A stretch of 64,000 bases of DNA from NCBI GenBank assembly GCA_032173965.1, contig CM063283.1:113221108-113285107 (forward strand). The letters are read 5' to 3'. Below, one piece after another: positions 56,641-64,000 of the stretch. Position 1 is the stretch's first letter. Every line of letters starts with the position of its first letter. Both the position numbers and the translations under genes were made by a program. The notes under the pieces are model-generated. The model saw only the letters and a list, made by a program, of their open reading frames with translations. It did no database searches and was not told the DNA's origin. This DNA comes from Sitta carolinensis. Taxonomy: Eukaryota; Chordata; Aves; Passeriformes; Sittidae.

Positions 56641-59401
56641 TGAAGATCATGTCAGGATTCCTATCCCAGCCTGTAATCAGGGAGACTTCCACCTTCAGAA
56701 GCCCGATTTAAATGACACCCAGTACCACGTCTGAAGCACCCTCACACATTTGTTCCCATGCTTTGTGCTCCTGGAGGAGTGACCATCCCACCAAACCTGT
56801 CTGTGGTTGTCCATGGTGGTCCCTACCTCTTGGGTGACAGAAATGCGAGACAGATTTTATCCTGAATTGTGAATCTCCCCAGCCTAAAACCTTCCTGGGA
56901 CACACTGACTTTACAAATGTTATTGTGAAGGCTCTTAAGAGCCTGAAAGCATTTTCATTTCAGAGAGAGAAGGATTTATCACCCTGATGTTCCAGCAAGC
57001 TCAGTTCCAGGCAGTGCAATACCCAGGACACCCTCAGAGCCCCAGAGTGCAAACAATGGGAAGAAGAGGAAATGATGCTGGAGTTCGTGCCTTCCCCTCC
57101 ATGAAGACATGAATGAGAAATTGCAAGGCTGAATCATTTCTTTCTGATAAAGCACTCTGTATTAATTAAACCTAATCACTCTAGCATGGCTCCTGATACA
57201 GCTGGTAAATCGTTACCAGCCTGCTGATGATGGTGCTTACGAAAAAGAAATCAGGCCACATTTTTATGGGGGTTATCAGAGATTTCCACCCATCACACTA
57301 CCTTGTTCCTTCCTCCACCACTGATCCCTCACATGTGCCAAGTGCCACATTAACTATTTATGGAGTGGCTGTTGCCTGAAGGGGGAGAAATCTCAAAAAA
57401 AAATTTGTATTGCTAGGTATTCAACCTTAACACGAAATTGGAAGTGCTCTGCTTTAAAAATTACGTTAGAACTTTTGGGGAAGACATATTTATTTACAGA
57501 ATTTAAAAACAACTTGTTTGCAGAAGAAAAGAGGTTCAATAAGTGTTTTTAAGAGGGTTTTTCCTCCTAGTTGGACACTGGTGGTGTTTATAAAAAAAAA
57601 AAAAGAAGAATGAAATGGTGCAATATTCCTTTGCTTCCATTCTTCTGCACTACCACAAAATTCCTCCTGCCCATACACACATTACCATAAGGTTTGCAAG
57701 TGCTCTTGGGGCCCTGATTACATTCACTGCCTGCTCTTGCCAAAATGTAAAGTAAATTATTTTCATATATATTTTATGTGTTCATAAAGAGCTATACTCG
57801 ACTTGACATCTGTTATCTGGATTAAGGCTTTTTGTTCAGCTGGCCAAAAAGAGATGGAAGTCTGTGGAGCATTTGATTCACCACAATCCACAGATGATGG
57901 TCATTTGTCGGATGCAATTATGAAAAAAATCCAATAAAACAAGCAAACAGCCTTTGGACTTAAATAAAACAACAGAAAGGGGAAGAAATACCAAGCCCTC
58001 CTCCATAATGCTCTCCCATTTATTATTTTTGTCTGTGTGGTCTTATGATCATAAATGTTGCCATTACAGTCTCCACGACTTTCTTGCATCTATCACCGAG
58101 ACCTTCTGGTAAAGGGAAAGAAAAATGCAGTTCTTTGAAGGTCCCCTCTGAATTCAAGTGCCTGAGCTGAAAATGAGCATCGAGCCAGCTCAGAATTGCT
58201 GCTACATTTACTAGAACCAGTAATGTCCAGAGTTATTTCCACCCTGCTCTTTTACAAGTCATGTGATCCCATTTCTCCTCCACCAACACTCTGGGTAAAT
58301 GAAAACCAGACTCATAATCATACATTCAATTTTATTACCTTGCCACTGTGTGAACAGGAAGGCTTCAGAGATTAAATGGCATTTTAGATAAGGAGAGTGA
58401 GCAAACCATACCAGCTTCAACAGCAACAGCAAGAAAAGAGGGAGCATTTAAATAAATGATTGAGGGCGAGAACTATTTCATACAGTCAGAACATAATTGG
58501 GTCCATAACATGGCTGGTACACTGATGGCCATGAAAATTTAATTACTTATGAGCCACTGAATGAATTATGCAGTCTCTGATCGCTGCAGAATGAAGTTTA
58601 TAGACCAGATTCACTGCTGGCACAAGTAAATGGAGCTACACTGGCTTCCACGGAGTTGCCATCATTTGTTCCAGCAGTGAGCTTGGCTCACCATCATTCC
58701 AGCACGCATCCAGAGTCCCTTGAAGTCGATGGAAGGGGCCCTTGCCTTCAGAGGAACTTTGGATCATGTCTGGGGTACTCTGTGTTTTGCCAACAGCTGA
58801 GTTTGTCCCAGCACAGATCACCATGTACACACACAAGCAGCCTGGTGACACGTAGTGACCCAGGGCTGGGACTGGAAAGGCACCCCTAGCAGCAAACACT
58901 CTATTTCTGCCACCCAAACCCACATTTGGAGCTGGTCTCCTCACATTTAGAACATTTCCACTCAGTGCCAGCCCCTCAGCTTGTTTGGAGTTTAAATCCT
59001 TGGAGAATGCTGTTCCATCGCCCCCTCAAATCTCTCAGTAGCTGCCTGAAAATTGAAACTATTTTGGATGAAGCTTCATCAGAAATGATATGGTTATAAA
59101 TGAACATATTCTTGCCCTGCACCAGCTGTCTGTTCCCTAAGCCTAACTGTTAACAGGGTATTCCCAAGAAAGCTCTCTGGCACAAGTTAGGTAGGAGAAG
59201 GATGATGGAGGACAAAATCACACATTTTTTGTGGCTGGCTGGTAGAAGGAAGTTGCTGAGCTTGCTCTTCTCAAACTCGACATCAAATTTTATCTTCAAG
59301 CACTGTCCAGCCTTAGAGAGGACCCATCTGAACAATGCAGTGGCTCCAGTCACCACTTAAAAAATTCCAAAGTGTGTCCAACAAAATGATAGTGAGGCCC
59401 T
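56641..59401. other. Intergenic DNA, repeat-poor; possible regulatory element near 58350
   Basis: 57100-58640 lacks recognisable repeats and is AT-rich, a texture often seen in conserved non-coding DNA. An ETS-type site (ACAGGAAG, 58354-58361) lies 24 bases from a GATA site (AGATAAGG, 58386-58393). No gene is visible. Confidence 0.5.
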
Positions 59402-59530
59402 TTCCCAGAGCAGCTGTGGCTGCCCCTGGATCCCTGGCAGTGCCCCAGGCCAGGTTGGATCACCTGGCACAGTGGGAGGGGTCCCTGCCCAGGAGGTTGG
59501 GAACTAAATGTTCTGTAAGGCCCCTGGAAG
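59402..59530 (+). mobile_element. CR1 LINE 3' fragment, with internal deletion
   Basis: 'agagcagctgtggctgcccc' then 'tggatccctggcagtgcccc' and 'aggccaggttggatcacctg' is CR1 3' sequence in + orientation. Compared with 17885-18262, the segment between 'aggttgga' and 'cacagtgggaggggtccctg' is shortened. Confidence 0.85.
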
Positions 59531-62500
59531 GGATAAAAGTTCTCACACACCAGGTAGCATCAAATGTATTAAAAATGCCTAATTTGACCTAAGAGTGAGT
59601 GAACTAAAACTCAGCTGGTATGGACACCCCCAGCTCTGACCTGCTGGGTCACCCTCGACGTTTTGCTCTTCCCAGCTATGAGGAGGAATGGCAGTCAATC
59701 ACCTCGACTGCCTTGGTGAGGCACTAAACCCCTCCTGTTCCAAAGGGCAGCAAAAGCAAAACCAGGCAGAGCTGCTGTTGTCCAGCAGCTGTACTGGGGT
59801 ATGAGATGACTCTTTGGAAATGGGATGGTGGTGTCACAATGCAGGTTTAAAAATAGACACTTTCAGAATATGAAAGTCTGCAGACAAACTTGTGAAATAC
59901 CAGTTCAGTCACTGGCCATGGATTAGCAGTGAAGTCTAAGTTCAAATTCCAGCTAAAAAGCCAAATTTAGGGCTGTAAAATACAATGTTTAAACAAACCT
60001 GTATCTGACACCAACTGATCATCACTAAACAGAATTAGTGCTGGCTGAAATTCTGGGTTAGCATGAAACTACTGAAAGTTTAAAGTTTTTTCAGTTTTTC
60101 GTTGCTTTTTTTTTTTTTTTTTTTTTTTTTTTTGTCACAATCTTGATAATGGGCTTATTATGGAGTTGTAAAATTTCATTGCAGCTCATTCGTCTCTTGA
60201 ACAAAATGAAGCTCATTTTTCCAGTGGAAACAGCCTGGTCTTGATGATCCTTCCCCCCCCCCCTGTGCCAGAGAAAAGGTTCAGCTGGCTTTTTGGATCA
60301 GTTTTACAGCCTCTTTGCAAAGCCAGGATGCTGCAGAGAAGGGGAACCGTGGAGCCAAGAATTTGGCCTCTGGATTTCAGTGACATTAACACCCAGAAAG
60401 AATTCCTGGGAAGGACCCCTTCCATGAGGGAAGCTGGAGCCGTTCCTCACAGCCTGGGGCTTGTCTGCACATGCAAATAAACGCATCTGGAATAAGAGGA
60501 GCTGTAAATTTAGAGTGTGAGAGTGGTAAAAGGGAGCGAGTCACGTGGCAACGTGATTATTTCTTTTTTATTTCTGCTGGAATTGCTCGGTGAAGCTGAG
60601 GCAGGGAAAGACCCCCAATTCCAGCCCCCCCAGCCCCTGTGCACTGAGTTCCTCAGAGCTGTTAAATGATTGTGCTGGAATAACTCCACGTGAAAACAAG
60701 GTCTCATTTTGCTGTAGAAGTGGGGAATGGAAGAAGCCTATCAGGGAATAAACTCAGCTTGGTTATTTCCTCTCACAGTGAAAGATTTGCCTGGGTTTGT
60801 GAGGTTTGTATAACTAAAATTGTCCGGGTAAAGCCATCAGTGTTTCATTAATGGGCATTTCACAGCTGAGTAAGCTTTTTTTCCCAATATATTAGAAGGC
60901 TCAACCAATTCTGGGTTTCAAAACTTTGGTTTGGAGTGTCTGTCCTGGCTTTCAAACACTCTGGTTGCAGGAGAAAAGATCAGCTGTCACATTCAACCAG
61001 AAATAAGTTTTAAAAAAACGGATTTAGGACAATTTTCTAGAAAGGAAACACAGCTTTCCTTGTACTTAGGTGCAGTTTATTTGGAGTGGAATGCAAGTCT
61101 CAGTTTTGAAATGCTCCACACTTAGGGAAGATATTTATTTCTTCCCCTCTTCCTTGTCTGTATTTTGGAAAGCATTTTCCTTATTTTTTCAGCCATAAAC
61201 TGTCATATTGTAGATTGAAATCTGCAGTTTTAGAGAGGCTCCATGTTCATGCAGAGCTCATGGGGCTCTCATTTGTTGTCCACTGCTTTTTCAGGTCACT
61301 GGGGTACAGGACAGCTCTGAATCCATGAAAAAGAGCAGAGGGGAGAGGGAGGGAAGAAGAAATTTGGAATCCCATTAGGAACCCCCGTGCTGAGCTTCCC
61401 CAGACACCTGATGGTGCTGCACTGAAAGCAGAGTGGTTCTGTCACCCAAATATCAGCTGGACACACTTTGGGAAGCCAGCATTCCCTAAAACCTGTGCTC
61501 CTCACAGGAAAGCAGCTGCTTGTCTGCAGCTTCCCACTGGAAAACTATCCTGACTTACAGCAAGCACCTTTCAGAGGTGGATATGGTCTACAGTGCTCTT
61601 CCTGAACTTTTTCTGCCATCAAGGCAGCATTTAGGATTTTTTTTTTTTTTTTTTGAAAATAACCATCTGGGTTTTTTTTTCAATAACTGGCGAGATCGTT
61701 CATTTAGCATGAATCACCTAATTCATCCCAGACTTTGGACTTTGATATTTATTTTGAGATATTTCTTATTTTGGAGCACAGCAAAGGGTACATTTCTCAG
61801 ACATTTTACCCATTTCATCCCGTAAAGAATGAATAACAATTACCCAACTTGAAGATTGTTGCTTAACCACAGTTGTTAAGTGAAATCATACTCTGCTCAT
61901 GGTTCAAGTATACATCTTTGCAGCAAAGGAAAGATAAATAAATTTTGACCTTAACCAACATTGGATAATTAGATACTTAATATGGGCAGGAGAAGGGAAA
62001 AAACCCATTGAAATTGGTCTATAGGAGTGAACAATTTGTACTGCAAAAGCCAGTAATGAGTCCTGGAGCCATCTGACCTCTGTTAAATCCTTTATAATGT
62101 ATAAAAGCTCAACATTTTAGCCTGAGCTTGTTGTGTTCCAAAAGAGAGCAGATATCCAGGGAGAGTGGCCGATGGAAGTTTCATATTGCTGTACCCACTG
62201 GACACTTTTTTCTGCATAAAAAGAGCATTTCCAGAGTGCAGGATCTCAGCACCAACAAACCTCCAGGAGCTGGTTTTGGTTCTCTCTGAGCCTGTCAGAC
62301 ACTCGGATTTCACCTGGAGCTTTGGGAGTTGCCAGGAATTGCTCCATCGTGCTGCTGGCCCTGAGGATGCTGATTGGGCAGAGCAGGTAGAGCAGGGATG
62401 GGTTTTGTCCACAGGGAATAATCAATGGTCCGATGTCTTTTGTACTCCTATTTCCTTAAACACTTCCCTTCTCTCAGTTAATAGTGTAATTAGTGTAATT

Positions 62501-63612
62501 AGTGTAATTAGTGTCAGCCATCATGTCATGGTTTGTGTGCATAAATGCTTTCAGGTGAAATAAATAATAACAAAAAATCAATTCTGTGATATGGTGAGGG
62601 GCACAGCAGCACTGAGGAATTTAAAATTTCAGGGTCTGAAGAAAGCAGTGGAACCCCATTTCCCTGTGTGTACAAGAGCATGCCTGTGTCTAAAAAATAA
62701 AATTTACTTGGGAGGAGATTCAAAAGGCCCCTGCAAGCTGTGCTGCTGGTGGAATTCCCTTCCCTCTGCGCCATGTGCTGACACAGGACAAGGGAATATT
62801 GACATCCTGGAAATGCTCCTTTCAGGCCACAGAGGTACAGGATGTTCAAGCAGTACCTTTGGCATGGAAAGGGCTCTGTTCTGGTAATCTCATATTTGCA
62901 GAGAGTTTCTGCTGGGGGCTGAGCAGGGGAAGACTCCTTTATTCCCATAATCCCAGCAACAGGAGGGCGAGCAGGACACAGCCAGGCAGGACAATAACAA
63001 TGGATGAAAAAGAGCTGGAGCACACACTGAGCTTTTTTAACCTTCTGCCCATCATGGATTTGTCAGAGCCATCACAGAGTCTTACCTGTTCCCTCAGGAG
63101 CTCAGGCTGTCATCAGGCTGACACTGAGCAAACACACTCCCAAGGCAGCAGGAACATTTGCTCAAATACAGGACTTGTATTCACTTTTCCCAGGGCTTTG
63201 AGTCATCTCAGCAGATCTGGGAGTTGATTTTTGTTGGGGTTTTCTCTTTTTTCAACCTGGCATCCTATGGAAGTAGCAAGTGTTCTGTCATATGGATGTG
63301 TGTAAGAGTGTTTGGGGTTATTTTTCGCTCTTTTCACCTCCCCTCTCCCAGTATATTTTACATTTAATGGCTGTTTTCCCTCCTAATTCTAGCCAGAAAA
63401 TTAGAGAACCTTCTTTTACTGGAGACCACTCTGTTCCCCTGTCAAATCCAAGGCTTCCTACAGATGTTGTTGTCATCCTTTGGGAAGATGAAGTGAAACA
63501 CTAGGGAAGGATAGCGGATTTCATTCTGGCACACTCATCTTCTGCAAGGAAGCAACAGAAGTGAAACTATGTTTATTCAATCACCTATCTAGAGAGAAAA
63601 AAATAATTATTA
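59531..63612. other. Intergenic DNA, no gene seen
   Basis: Contains a 28-base poly-T run at 60106-60133, a T run near 61637-61654, and a 9-bp tandem repeat (agtgtaatt, about 3.5 copies) at 62483-62514. No protein-coding or RNA gene could be supported. Confidence 0.6.
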
Positions 63613-63706
63613 GAAAAGAGAGAAGAGAAGAGAAGAGAAGAGAAGAGAAGAGAAGAGAAGAGAAGAGAAGAGAAGAGAAGAGAAGAGAAGAGAAGAGAAG
63701 AGAAGA
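63613..63706. repeat. (AGAAG)n pentamer microsatellite
   Basis: About 18 uninterrupted pentamer copies followed by a 12-base or longer A run. It is a second, independent purine pentamer array, with one base different from the GAGAG array at 20.3-21.0 kb. The remaining sequence to 64000 shows nothing further. Confidence 0.95.
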
Positions 63707-64000
63707 AAAAAAAAAAAACAAACCAACATTGAATTACTGAAGCCAAAGCAAATAGTTCAGAGACAATCAATCCATGAGGTGAAATAAGTTCTCATTCATT
63801 TGAGGGCTGTAAAGTCCAAACAATAAAGCTACTCTAAAAATGTTCTGCTCGCTGATAGCTCATGAATAAAAGAAACGTAAGTATTTATGTTTCATAATAT
63901 GTTTCATATTCCTCAGTAAATTTTTAAAAAGTAAATGACTGGATTTTTAAAAAGCCAGATTTTTAAATAGTGTCTGGAATGGAGGATTTACTTTTTAGAC

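Noticed and set aside
811..59530. Orientation bias of CR1 fragments relative to ERG
   Set aside because: Four sense and four antisense inside the gene; no bias visible with such numbers.

Overview
The window is vertebrate nuclear DNA from a bird, most likely a songbird. It holds spliced exons with canonical GT/AG borders, many 5'-truncated CR1 LINE fragments of avian type (3' ends close to 'ccattctatgattctatga', in both orientations), retroviral LTR sequence, and strongly GC-rich minisatellites. The bird assignment rests on the CR1 and LTR content and is an inference. No bacterial features (operons, ribosome binding sites, CRISPR) apply.

The only protein-coding gene I can support is ERG, the ETS-family transcription factor, on the + strand. 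Eight coding exons are present: 9276-9427, 13498-13701 (PNT/SAM domain), 14598-14678 (81 bp), 16580-16651 (72 bp), 22711-22779 (69 bp), 23106-23162 (57 bp), 24776-24823 (48 bp) and 28856-29376 (ETS DNA-binding domain and stop). They read through in one frame and give about 400 residues. The protein follows ERG rather than its paralogue FLI1 throughout the PNT, the variable central exons and the C-terminal tail. The promoter and 5' coding exons lie upstream of the window, so positions 1-9275 are intron. The 3' UTR runs from 29377 to about 30935, where an AATAAA is followed by a GU-rich downstream element.

Layout: 1-9275 is an ERG intron with CR1 fragments, a G-depleted tract (1303-1774) and a 58-bp minisatellite (3416-3945). 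9428-13497 is an intron holding a CR1 copy whose internal 44-bp segment has expanded to about 24 copies. 13702-24775 carries the small alternative-type exons, plus a large GAGAG pentamer array near 20.3-21.1 kb. 24824-28855 is the last intron. It contains a GC-rich repeat that looks ERV-derived and a well-bounded solo LTR (28058-28691, 6-bp target-site duplication) ending 164 bp before the ETS exon. 30936-64000 is non-coding: CR1 fragments, a 28-bp minisatellite, a second copy of the 58-bp minisatellite with its flank, a C-rich minisatellite, polypurine arrays, and unique stretches that could hold conserved regulatory elements.

The observations most worth following are these. The solo LTR could act as an internal promoter for an ETS-only product. 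The PNT exon acceptor has a (GT)10 run where the polypyrimidine tract should be. One 44-bp minisatellite grew inside a LINE. Two minisatellite-bearing repeats 38.9 kb apart are identical over about 279 bp and then diverge abruptly. No new enzymatic or defence system is visible.
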